Shown here in pieces: positions 24,605 to 36,800 of a stretch of DNA of 64,000 nucleotides. The stretch lies in the NCBI GenBank assembly GCA_000727475.1, contig KL647303.1, positions 896,408-960,407 of the forward strand, given 5' to 3'. This stretch comes from Sarcocystis neurona (taxonomy: Eukaryota; Apicomplexa; Conoidasida; Eucoccidiorida; Sarcocystidae). A program made the translations under genes and the position numbers. Each line of letters starts with the position of its first letter. The first letter of the stretch is position 1. The notes under the pieces are model-generated. The model saw only the letters and a program-made list of their open reading frames with translations, was not told where the DNA came from and made no database searches.

Positions 24605-26865
24605 CTAAAGCAGAAGCAAGAAATTTTTCCCGTTCGAACAACACGAGGTAAAAAGAGAAGCAGGAAAATAACCCGCGCTGGCAAGCCCGTCCGTCGTGTT
24701 TGCTGAAGGGGACAGTTTTTCTGAAGGCGCACTTTGCCTTCGAATGACATGTATCTCCCGCACGTCACGTATACGCGTAGGGATGGGCTTCCCTCTGTAG
24801 CCAGAAGGGTGTGTACCGCCACCTATACATTTCCGCGTGTGTACGAGTGTTACATGCCGTCACTCCCCAACATATCCAGGTTCGTGATGTATTTGCATAT
24901 ACACACACACGTCGTTTGTGTGTATGTAGTGTCCACGCGAATATGTCTGTAGAGGTCTCTCTTCTGCCGCGCTGAATGATGTCCACACATACGTGTATAC
25001 GTCTTCTTGCGTCGATATAAATCTACATGGGTACATATGCGGATATATGTGTATAGACTGACTTCTTAAGTGGATATAAATCTACATAGGTACGTACGCG
25101 GGTATGTGTCTATAAACTGACTTCTTACGTGGATATCCATCTACATAGGTACATACGCGGATAAGTATCTATAAGCTGACCTCCTCTCGAGAATCATAGG
25201 TCTCTCCTGGAACATATACACATGCATGTGTACATATGTATATACATGTATATATATATATATATATGCATACACACGACATATGTATGTATGCGCATAT
25301 ATTTATATGCATGTAAGAAGACGTGTACACGTATGTGTGGGCATTATTCAGCGCGGCGGAAGACATCTGCATGTATATGTGTACATATACATGCATATGT
25401 CGTGTGTCCCCCTGTGTATCTGTGTGAGCACTTGTATCCGCAAAATATATAGGTGTGTCTATTTCTTTCTGTTTATGCGGGTTCGAGGTATATGACTTCC
25501 ATATGCACCATCACGGGTGCCTCCGGTCACGTCTTTCCTATATGTATATATATGTATATATAGAGAGAAAGAGAGGTCTGTTGTGTGTTTCTCTCGTCGA
25601 GCGCAGGAGTAGATTCTCGTCCATCTCTGCAGATGTATGAGAAGTTGAAAGCGTATGTGTGTGTCCAGCGCTGGCCTGATGCCGTGACCCCATGTCAAAT
25701 ATGTGCCACTGGCTTCGATACTACATGTGCCTATGATACGTGAGTGTGACAGCAAGAGTCCACAGATGGTGTAGATGCCTCTGTGAAGGGACTGTGTGTG
25801 TGCCTCTGCTGTGTGGGGGGCTACTACGCGTATGTGTGACTAATAGAGATATCTTCACCTACGACGTGCAGGTATCAGTTCAGCTGCAGGAGGTTGTTGT
25901 CTCACTAAGCTTGGCTTTTCTCCTCCGTCGTCCAGGTGCCGGGACTCCCCGTGTGTATACGTGCGTGTGCATGACACCGTTTAGTGCTGGTGTGGAGTGT
26001 ACGTACACTCAAAAAGTGGACAGAGAGCGACTGCGCGTAGAGACGTGCGACGTCCGCAGAAAAAAGCGCATCTCTATAGAAACATCAAAGAGTGGGTGTG
26101 TCTGTGTTCTCTCCGTCCGACCCATCCGTCAGCTTTCCGTAGAAAAACACACACACACACACATATGTAGGTGTACTTTCGTTTTTCTCTACGCTGGTGG
26201 CGCACACCTTCGTGTGCCCCTGCTTTGCAGCGTACTCCTACGTACATCAGGGTAGAGTGCACACGTACACGAGAGCTCTTCCCATGCGTAGGCGTCAAAA
26301 AGTCACCTGCCTATATCTGTGTGGAGCGCGAATACCCTGCGTGTTGCTTCTGCAGAACAAGCTGGACAAAGCATTGCTGGCCAGAGCCACACAAAGCTGT
26401 GCACCTCGTGCCAGTGTCCACATGTGGCTGCCACATGGGTACATGCTCCACTGCGATACATGTATGTACGTGCGATGCAGGTGGATGTGTGTGGCGTGTG
26501 CAGTAGTCTTCAAGTTCCTCCGCCGAATTCTTCTTACACATATACACGTATCGAAGCGGGGAGAACCGCCACGTGTCGTGGGAGTGGACGGGGACCATCA
26601 CATGGGAAGGGAGCAACACATGTGTGGCGGAGCAGCACGCGTGGGTATGTGTGGGTGCGGGCCACGAGTCCCACGCCCGACGACGGCACTTCTGCAGAGC
26701 TTGACCAGCAGCCCGTATACCGTCGTTGCGTCTCTGCCACAAATTGTGGAAGGCCCTTGCGGCTGCTGCGAGCTGCTCCTGCGAGTCTCACGCCTCCTTT
26801 TCAGCCGAAAAAAGCGTCTTTCTTGTGCCCAGACGCAGGTGCCCTGTCCCCCCGTCTCTTCACAG
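24605..26865. other. Microsatellite spacer
   Basis: Contains the 59-bp repeat at 25015-25191, (TA)n and TATG runs at 25.2-25.3 kb and a short (CA)n at 26.15 kb. Long overlapping open frames at 25.7-26.8 kb on both strands have no consistent splice structure and no domain. Confidence 0.5.
25015..25191. repeat. 59-bp tandem repeat, three copies
   Basis: The word ATCTACAT recurs at 25021, 25080 and 25139, each followed by GG or AGGTAC, a GCGG block and TATA then CTGAC. The three units are imperfect and lie beside TATG microsatellites. Confidence 0.8.
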
Positions 26866-26993
26866 ATGCCCCGCGCCTCCGCATCTCGCAGACAGGGGAG
26901 CAACAGTCATTAGCTAGAAGGGTCCTCATAGCAGCACAACTCGACGCGTGGGCTCGTCTTGTTCTCTTCGAAAGGCAACGTGTGCGGCAGTAG
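26866..26993 (+). CDS. Possible terminal exon of an unidentified gene
   Basis: A strong acceptor (CCCCCCGTCTCTTCACAG) is followed by 41 codons and a TAG. The product contains LARRVLIAAQLDAWARLVLF, a helix-like, non-repetitive sequence. The upstream exon was not found; the plus strand reads open in this frame from 26319, but that stretch is repeat-like. On the minus strand a helix-like frame also overlaps the upstream part (26.6-26.8 kb), so strand is uncertain. Confidence 0.25.
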
Positions 26994-27854
26994 AAACACA
27001 CGCACCTGCTTTTGGTACATATGTGTATCTAGAGGACTGACGCAAGTGTGGGTGGCTTGCATGCGAGGATGCTGTCCACAGCGCATGAAGACACCTGCTG
27101 TAGCGGATCAGTGTATCCTGCAAGCGTGGAGATGTACGTCGGTGTTGGTGTGCCACACGCAGCTACGGAGTTTGCCACATATATATATGCACATGTACGT
27201 GTACGTACTCCGCGTAGATACATATATCTGTGACCAGCCTGCATACATTTATAGGTATGTAGAGACGGAGTAGCAGTAGTGGTCTTGCCTAGGATGCACT
27301 CTGCATGGGCAGTGGTCCATCTGTATCTATTTGCTGCGTGGCTAAACGCACATATATATGTGGAAAGGCGGTAGTAGTATTGTTTTTGCATGGTGTCTAC
27401 CCTGTGTGGACACACGTACATGTATTTTCCTCTCTCTATATGTATACCTACAGGCACCTATGTACAGCTGCATATATATATGTATATATGTAGAAAAGCT
27501 ATAGCAGTAGTGCTCGCGCTCCTTTGACACCGGGTGCGGGCAGAGGAAAGTGTATTCGTATTTTCTGCATGAAACAATGTCCAAGTGTATATATATATAT
27601 GTACACGTACGTGGGGAGAGAGAGAGGGGACATGCTGCTGTCTGGCGTTATGTACGAGGAAGCAGTTGCAGTGGTGGCACGTCGTTAACTCGAGTTGTCT
27701 GTGTATTGTCTCTCTTGGGCTTATTTTCTGATTTCTCTGTCTTTGTCGCCCAGGCGGGAGCAGTGGCAGGACGTCGACGCGAGACGGACGTGTATCTGTT
27801 TTTGCTTTGTTATTTCTCGTTGTGTCTTTCCCAGGCAGGAGCAGCAGCAGCGCG
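26994..27854. other. Upstream region of the deubiquitinase gene
   Basis: Microsatellite DNA with loosely repeated TAGCAGTAGTG-type words up to 27.6 kb, then two pyrimidine-rich tracts each ending in an acceptor-like AG: TTTGTCGCCCAG (near 27754) and TGTGTCTTTCCCAG (27836). Their presence just before the ATG suggests a 5' intron, so an upstream non-coding or coding exon probably exists. Confidence 0.4.
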
Positions 27855-30800
27855 ATGGAGGAAGAAGAAGACGCAGAGCTGCAGGAGGCGATTCGTCGGT
27901 CGATGAACGATTACAACGCCGTGCGTACAGCAGCAGCAGCGCATGCTTCGTGGTCTCCAGCTGCTGCTTCTGCTGCGTCTTCTTCTCCCCCTTCGCTGCA
28001 GCAACAGCAGACGCAGCGCAGCTTCCACATGCCTCTGCAGCAGCAGCAGCAGTGCCGGCTCCCGATACACGTGCCTGTGCCACTGCCGCCTTTGCAGCAG
28101 CCGCCGCTGCAGTTGCGTTCGCCGTCGTCTTCGCTTCATGGGACGACACTCCGCAGAGGAGTGCTCGGGTTTTGGGAAGGCTCTTCCTCTCCTTCTCTTT
28201 CAGCTGCCGCATCTCCTCTTCGCAGTCCCCCGCGTTCTGCTGCCGCTGCTGCTGCCTCTTCGTCGTCTCATGCTTCTCCGTTCCCGCCTCGCGCGGCTGC
28301 TGCTGCCGGCAGCGGGCGTGCAGGGGGTGTGGACTCCGCAAGCGTCGCTGCTATTCGAGAACACAAAGGAGGCACTGCAGCAGGGCCAGCAGCCGCCGGC
28401 TCTAGTGGGTTGCCGGCGACAGGAAAATTTGCAGCAGTCCACGCTGCCGCAGCAACAGGACAAACAGGAGGAACCAGCTGGCATACAGAGCGAACGCCTT
28501 CTTCTTTGAACTGGTTGTGTGATGCAGAGGAGCTGTTCCCTCCTCGGCAGCAGCGGGTGCCGCTGCAGCACCAGCAGTACCATCCCTGTCCACAGCGTCA
28601 GCAGCAGCAACAGCAGCAGCACTCTCCCTCTCTTCCCCCTGCTGCGTCTCCTCCTGTCTCGTCTTCCTTGTCTCTGCGGCAGCAGCAGCAATATCCTGCG
28701 CAAGTGCGGCAGCTGCAGGTGAGCGAGCCGTATCTGCAGCTGGCCAGGCAGCAGCAGGAGCTCCAGGAGCAGCTCCATCACCAGCACCATGGCCGGGAAG
28801 AGGGAGGATACGCTTGCGTTGTCACCGGGGGCTCGGAAGAAGACGAGAACGTAGCACTGCAGAAGGCGATTCAAGAGTCTCTTCTAAGCTGCCCGTGTGA
28901 GTTTCTCTCTCCTGTTCTTCCTCCTGTTTTCGTTCCCGCTGCTACTTCCCAGGTTCTAGCTGAAATCAAAGACACGCGTGTCTTTCTTCGAGACATTCTT
29001 CTTGTCCTCCTCCGCCAGCGACGACAATTTTTTTGTGTTGTTTCTCTTCTTCGTCTTGCTTGCTTCCTTCTGCTTCCTATTCCCTTTCTTTTCCCTGCAC
29101 GTGATATTCTTGGCCTCACAACTCGGAGAACGCGCGTGTTCTTGCAGCTGTCCTCTGCTTGTGTTCGGCTTGCCCCCACGGACGCTACCGCTGCAGCCGC
29201 CGACACAGCTGCTGTGTTCACACTTCTCACGCGCCTCCAGCGAAAGGCTGTTGCGACCGCTGATGGTTTAGCAAGCCCGTGCCTCGGTGGTCCTGCTGCT
29301 GCTGTTGCTGCAGCAGCACGTGTAGAGGATGGTGCTGTGCGTCTTGTGCTGCTTCCGGTGCTGCTGCTGTTGCTGCAACTGCTGCGCGTGTTGACGCTGC
29401 TACGAGAGGGAAGGGGCGTGTTACTCCATGATGTCGCCCGCCAGAGGAGAGCAGAGACGCCTGCGTGACAGACGTTTTTCTCCTAGCACTGCACACAGGG
29501 GGCCTGCATGCCCAGGACAACGAAATACAAGAACGTCTTTCCTTCGCCCTGTGCCCCGCGTTATTACTCGTTGCGTTCTGGCTACAAGACGTCCCTGTGC
29601 TGCTGTAGAGTCTGCTACTGTGGAGTCTACTGGCTTACTCTGCTTCCTTTTTCTGCTGTCGCATCTGCTGCCGCTGTCTGCTGCTGTGCTGCCATTGCCT
29701 TTGCTGCGCTGCGTGCGGCTACTACTGCCGCCTCTTTTCACGCCAGTGCTGCTCCTTTCGTTCCTGCCGTGTCCGTCTGCGCTTCCCCCCGTTCTTCGCT
29801 TGTGCTGCTTCTTCTCGTCTCCCGTGCACAGCGTTACGAGTCACGTGCTCTGATTCACGCTGCTCCGTCTCCTCCGCTGCATTTGTCCCTGTGCCTCTCT
29901 AGCTGCAGCTACGGCTTGTCCACTGCTGCTACTCCTTTTTTTCGCTGCATCTGGCAATGTGGGGGTGGTTTTCTGCTGCTGTGTTGCACTGCTGCTGTCA
30001 CGTCTTCTACCGTTGCTGCTGCACCTGTTGCTGCATGTGCAATGGCGCTGCTGCTCGCTTCGATGCGTCAAAATTGATGCAGCGTTCCGGCCTCCTCAGC
30101 AGTTAACAGCGCCGCATGCAGCAGCAAAAGAGAGAGACGCCAAGACAACAGGGGGGGGGGCAGCATCAGGAGGAGGAACAGCAAGAGGAGGAGAAGCAGC
30201 GGCAGGCACCACACAGGAGGGGGAGGAGGAGCAGCTGCAGCAGCAGTACGAACTGCAGTCTCCTTCGAGTTCCCGTTTGTTGTCGTTGCCTGCTGGTGCT
30301 CTCTGTGCTGCTCGTGGATATCCGGAAGATATATCGGAGTTTCTGTTGCCGCCTCCTCAGCACCTGGAAGTTCGGGAGCGTGAGATGCAGCGGGAGAAGC
30401 GCGGCACGCTGCAGCAGCAGCTGCTGCAACAGCAGCTGCCGCAACGGGGGCCACGCACGCAGCAGCAGCAGCAGGAAGAAGCAGAACTACACGCAGCAGC
30501 AGCGGGAAGCGGGGAGCTGGCGCGAAGCCAGAAGTCACCCACAGACCGCTGCAAGACGCCAGTTAACTGGATACGGGAAGAAGAAGCAGAAGAAGTGGCG
30601 AGAGAAAAGTACTTCTCTTCTCCGTCCTCCGTCTCCTGCTCTCCTGCTGCTCGGGCTGGTGGCTCGCGTCTGTGTGTCCGTCAACCTGCTGCCGCTCCTG
30701 CTGCTCCTGGGAGTCCTCCTGGTAGCGCCGATGCTGACCCTGGGCGAGGCGAAACAGCGGCAGATGCAGAAGCCGCAGGAGGAGCGCCGCAGCAGCAGCC

Positions 30801-33800
30801 GTCCAACGGCACCACCAACACCAACAACAGCAGCAACCCAGGCGTCAGCAGTCTACGCAGGAGTCGAGAGAGGAGGAAGCAGGAGGAAGCGATGAGAAAG
30901 CTGCTGCTGCAGAAAATGCAGCTGTTGCCTGCGGAACCAGATCTGAAGGAACTGCTTGACATAGTCTTCGGGGAGGCGGGAACGAACAGAGAAATCGACC
31001 CAAGCGATCTCTCCCGCTGGTACAAAAAGACACGCAAATACAGCCCGGTTACCAAGAAGAAATCCTACATATATATATATTTATATAAGCTACGAGTGTC
31101 CATAGACGTAGGTGTCTATGTATCTGCGTGCATGCGTATAACTATTCTGCACACGTGCATGCGTCATGTTACGTGTGTGAGATACATGTGGGCGTGTAAA
31201 TCCTCGTACAAGAAGGAGTATATACATATATGTATATATATGTACACTCGTAGTGAAGTGGGCATCTCTGTACAGAGAGATGCACATTCGAGTAATAACA
31301 CATCAGCGACACAGACGTACCCACACACGCGGATGGCACGGAGGCGGTATATACGTACACATGTGCGTACTTCGATAGCTTTTAAAGGTGCATGTATATG
31401 CACGTGTATACGAGCATTTCGACGGTCCACCCATATCTACCTATGTAGAGAGATGTAAACATATCTATCTAGCTGTATATATATATATGCGACTTCGAGT
31501 GTGTGTGTGCGTGTGTACTAGACAGGATGGCTGTGACTGTCGTGTGGTGGCGGTGTATGTACAGCGCGGGACCAGAGAGGGCAGAGGTGTATGTGTGTGT
31601 GAAGCGAGATGTGCATGGAGGGGCTACACGTATGTCTGAACTTCTCTCGGAGGACGTCTTCTATATCAGAAGGGAACTCTTTTTCCTTTGAACAATGTTG
31701 CGCACATCCTTCATATATACATCACATATACATGTCAAGCGAAAAAGCCCGTCGCGCTCATGTCCCTGCGTCTGTGTCGGTCTATATATATATACGTATA
31801 TGTATATATATATATGTGTAGAGCAGGTCAGATAAGATTGGGAGTTCATATCCTCGGATTATATCAGCACCCCCGTGTCGGCTCATTACTCCCTTATATT
31901 TTGGGGAGCCTTCTCTAGTAGTTGGACGACTGGTTTTTATGTAGAAGGAATCTGTTTACCAAGTCCTAGCTCGAACGAATGGTAATACAAAATGTAATAC
32001 AAAGAATCGTTTTAATGTAACGCCAGATACATAGTATCCTCCTCCTGGTGTATCCCCCACCTTTGTCCTTTTGTCGCCTCCGGACACGCAACATACGAAG
32101 GCGGATGTCGCGGCTTTCCTGCGGCTGTGGATCTTGTGTCCTTCTACGTATACTTCGACACACACGTGGAGTACTAGGAAGCCTTTTCTCTGTCGTGGAC
32201 GTCTGCGCGTAAACGTTCACCTGCGCACATGCCTCTATTTGTGGAGAACGTAGAGAGGAAGGCAGAAGAGCTACACGCATCTCTGTCCATTCGCAGCCTA
32301 CGAGTCGGCTGTTCCTTTGTGGAGAAGCAGCAACACCAGAAAATGGCAGAGACACACACATACGAAGCGCACACCGACGTCTCCCCTTGCTCAACGTAAG
32401 CGAGTCTGCCAGCATATGGTATATATTATTCACATGTGTATATCTGGAAGCCGTCGACTTACGTAGTAGAACTGTCGCTGTAGAGACGGAGATGGAAAGA
32501 CGTGTGTTCTTGTGTGTGTATTATGGATATGGAGTGGATGCCTCTGTAGACACGTGTCTGTCCTGGCAGACGTAGCCTCTCGAAAGGAGGGGGGGAAGCG
32601 CTCACACGTACACTGCCTCAGTGCCGTCTCGTGCGGTGTACGTACACCGCCTGATTTCGTCCACCATGAGATATTGTCTGCATCAGCATCTCTTTCACTC
32701 TACTTAAATTTTTAGCGAAGCGCTTGTTTTTATACAGGTGTAGACTGCGGATCGGGGACCTGCTTCGTAGTCGCGCGCGCACTTATGAATCGGGTGGCTC
32801 CACTTGGAGACATGCGTATACCGGGTGGCCTGCGTCTCCGTGCGGCGGTCGCAAGGCACTCCGTCGCTAAATACGACGGCGGTGGCAATCTCCACGTGTG
32901 CGACAAAGGCACCGACGTGTGTGTCGCGGCCCCATCTGAGCATATGCATATACATATATATATGTGTATACAAAATGGCTATCGACATAAATGACTGTAT
33001 GCATAATATATATATATATGTACATATATCCGTATTAGGTGTATGTTCGTATGAGGCATGTATATCTTGTTTGGGCAGTCTGTATGAAAGACGTTGATGG
33101 CACGTCTCTGTTTGTGGTACGTAGACATTTATATTTGTGCTGACATTGGCGACCTGTGTGCACTGCGGCTTAACCCTCTGTCTCTCTGTCTCTGTCCTTG
33201 TCTTTCTGTCTCTGTGTCTCTCTGCCCCGTTCGCAGTCAAAAGCCGTAGTGTGTGTGCAGCGCACGACGTGCCTCACGTGTGGGCGTCTGTGCTGCTGCG
33301 GGCCTGCTGCGGTGCTGCTGCTGCTTCTTCCTGCAGGTTCCATCACCCGTTTCTGTTCGCAGGAGACGTCCCTGCGCCGTCGTTGTCTTCTTCGCAGAGG
33401 GAAGGAGGAGAAGAGGAGGAGGGAGCGGAATGCGAGTGGCTAGTGAACAGCAGCTTGCATTGGAGAGAAAAAGCTGGCTGCTGCTTGTGGGGTCTGGTGC
33501 AGCTGCACGGGGGCCCCTGCGGCTTGCTTGCTGCGGTCCAGTGCTTCCTGCTGCGGGCCTTGCTGTTCTCGCCTGGGCGGGTCAAGCGGTACGCACGCCT
33601 GCTGATGCTGCAGCGCAGACACCAGCAGCAGGACAAGCAGCAAGCGCCGCAGCACCCCCGGCAGTCGCAGCAGCAGCAGCAACATGAGAGGGAGGAGGAG
33701 GCCGTCGCGGAGGACGAGGACGGAGACGCGTGGTCGCAGGGGGGGCAGAGAAGAAGAGCGGTTTCGAGCAGCAGGAGAAATAGTCGTACTTGGTGTAGAG

Positions 33801-36800
33801 AGAAGAACAACACGGCCACCAGCGGGCGGAAGGGAGAGGACGGAGGACAGAGAAACGTGGAACTGTCGAGTCTGCTGCCGTCGCCGTTGACGAGGAGACA
33901 CGTGCTGGTGGAAGCGCTCGCCGCTGTTCTCTACCAGAGCACGCCTGTCTCTCTGTACACGGTGGCCTACGTCTTACCAGCCCACGTCCAGCAGCCGGCT
34001 GCACCAGCAGCAGAAGAAGAGACGCTGCTGCTGCCGCGGAGCGACTCAAGCAGCAGCAGCAGGACGGACAGTGCTGCAGCAGGAGACGCTGCAGCAGAAA
34101 AAGAAGAGGCAGCAGCAGGAGGAGGAGCAGCAGCAGCTGCTGCTGCTGCCTCCTCTTCAGCATTGGCGAGGCAGATGAGCGTGGAGACGGAGAACGCCGG
34201 GGGCCGGAGCGAGGAGAAAGACCGAGGGCAAGAGGGGGAGAGAGAGAGAAGGAAGAAAGAACAGCGGAAAGAGGAAGATGGAGAAAGTGTGAGTGAGATG
34301 CTCGAGGACGTCCAGGTGTACGTACACCGGTTCACGCACATCGAGGATGTGATGCACTTCTACAGCCAGTTTTACGATGTCCTTCTTGCAAGAGAAACGG
34401 GCGTCATTTCTTTCCTCTTTTCTGTTCTCCTCACTAGGGGCATTCAACAGGTAAAGACCAGTACTCTCCTACATCTGTCCCTCTCCCTTTTTCTATGTAC
34501 ACATACATATAGACACACATATAGTCATGTGAGCACACGTACACACATATATATATACAGAGAGACACTTTCCTGCCTGTGTGTCCCCGTGCCTCTTCAT
34601 GTACACATCGGTATACATATGTCCGTATAGGCAGACGTACATATACACACATGCAGAGAAAGAGAAGAAAAAAGGAGAAAAATTGAGACAGAGACAGCGG
34701 GATAGTGGACTACGATAGAGAGACGGCTTCGAGGCAGGGTTTGATAGCTACTCGTCTTCAGGAAGTTCCTCGTCTCTCGGTTCCCCTACATGAATAACCA
34801 ACAAATCTGGAGTTTCTTACCATATATATTTACGTACATACATATATATATATATATGCGTATGTAATTGTTTGTGTATGTACGCGTATGTGTGTGTGTA
34901 TCTCTGTGTATAGACATGTACGAATATATATATATATATATATACGTATCAATCGGAAAGCCGTTCCTGTATTTGTACGTACATATATATACACATGTGC
35001 GTGGGGTGCGTTTGTGATATGCGGGTATGTTTGTCTCTCCAACATACGTCTCTGTGCAACGCCTATACGCGCGTCTGCATATATCTGTATGTATATGTGT
35101 ACATATATGTGTACATATGATAAGAGTTCCTATTAACGGGTGCGCATATGTTTGTCTTCCTGTGCTTGCCTATGTACGTCCATACATATGTCTCTCTTTC
35201 TATCTATATGTATCTATCTATCTATATGAAGAAGAAGCAGCTGCCTCTCCGTATGTCTCTTTCTACCTATACGTATGTACATGTATATATGTACGTATGA
35301 AGAAGCAGCTGCCTCTACATATCTTCCTCTCAATACATACATATATACGTATGTATGTGCATACATTTGGGTGCGTAGTAGTGCACACAAATGTTTTTTA
35401 CGTACGTGGGTGTGGGTGATGTGCATGGGAGTGCCCCATGCGTATACATCTCTGTATTCATCCATATATTTGTTTATCTGTGTAGCAACACAAAACCGCC
35501 TATCTACACGCATGCAGGCGTATACAACAAATATACGAAGGGCCCGAAGCATAGGTGCAGGGAGAAGGGGAGAGGTCTTTCTAGACGCCTTCGGCCTCCC
35601 CCGTATATCAGGTTGCCTCTTCTCCCGCCCTGCCGTCTACGTGTTTCACACGCCAGTATATAGTGTGCGCATACGTGAAGAAACACATATAGGCATATGA
35701 GTCTACCTACATCTATGTATATATGTGTATATACGTATGTGTAGGTGGACTCATACACCTAGGTTTCACATGCCAGTATATACATCAATCCGTCTTGTGG
35801 ATGTGTGCAAGTAAACATATACATATGTGTCTACTTGTGTGTTGATAGAGACTCTTTATAGCTATGGATGTACGTGTGTGAACAGATGCATCCGGGTGTG
35901 TAGATAATAAGTAGGTATACGCATAAAAACATGCATGCGCGGTGGGCACGTGTGTAGGTGTGTGTATCACGCCAGCACACACGTATATATGCACGTGCGC
36001 GTCTGGACATATATTTGCATGTGACGCGTATATGTATGTGTATGTACAGAAGCGCACATATATGTGTGTGTGTATAGGTAGATATGCACACGTATATACG
36101 TATAGACACCCACACATATGTACGTATGCACATGCGTGCCTCTGGCTATTATACAGACATATGGGAAGAGGAGACTGTTCATTCATATACAGGTATATGC
36201 ACTTGTGTCCACATATATAGACGTGTAGCTTTACGTGTGTTTGCACACACTCATGATGAACAACAGGGGAGCCGAGGTGCCTGTATATGTAGATATTTAC
36301 AACTGCACGAATATACTCCGAATATATACAGACGCACACACCTATACTACATAGACGTACACCTGCCTCAATATGTGTATACATATGTGTATAGGTACAC
36401 ACAAATTTAAGTAGTATACACATAGCTGCGCATGGATATATATACCGACACACATGGGCGTCTACCTTTACCCAGGTGTACGCACTTGTATAGGAGTGTG
36501 TGTATCTGTATATACATATTTGTGTAGACTGCGTCGTTTGTGTACACACACGTATAAATAAAGATGTTCGCGTGTATATACATATATATATATATATATA
36601 TATGGGGGTATGGGTATACATACACACATATATATATACACATAAATGTGTGTATATGTGTATATATATAAATTTTGTGTGTATGTGTGTGTATGTGTGT
36701 GCGTGTATGTGTGTGTATGTGTGTGTAAGTGTGCATGTATGTATATGTATATGCATGTATATAAACGTGTGTATGCATGTATATAAAGTGCTCCACATAT

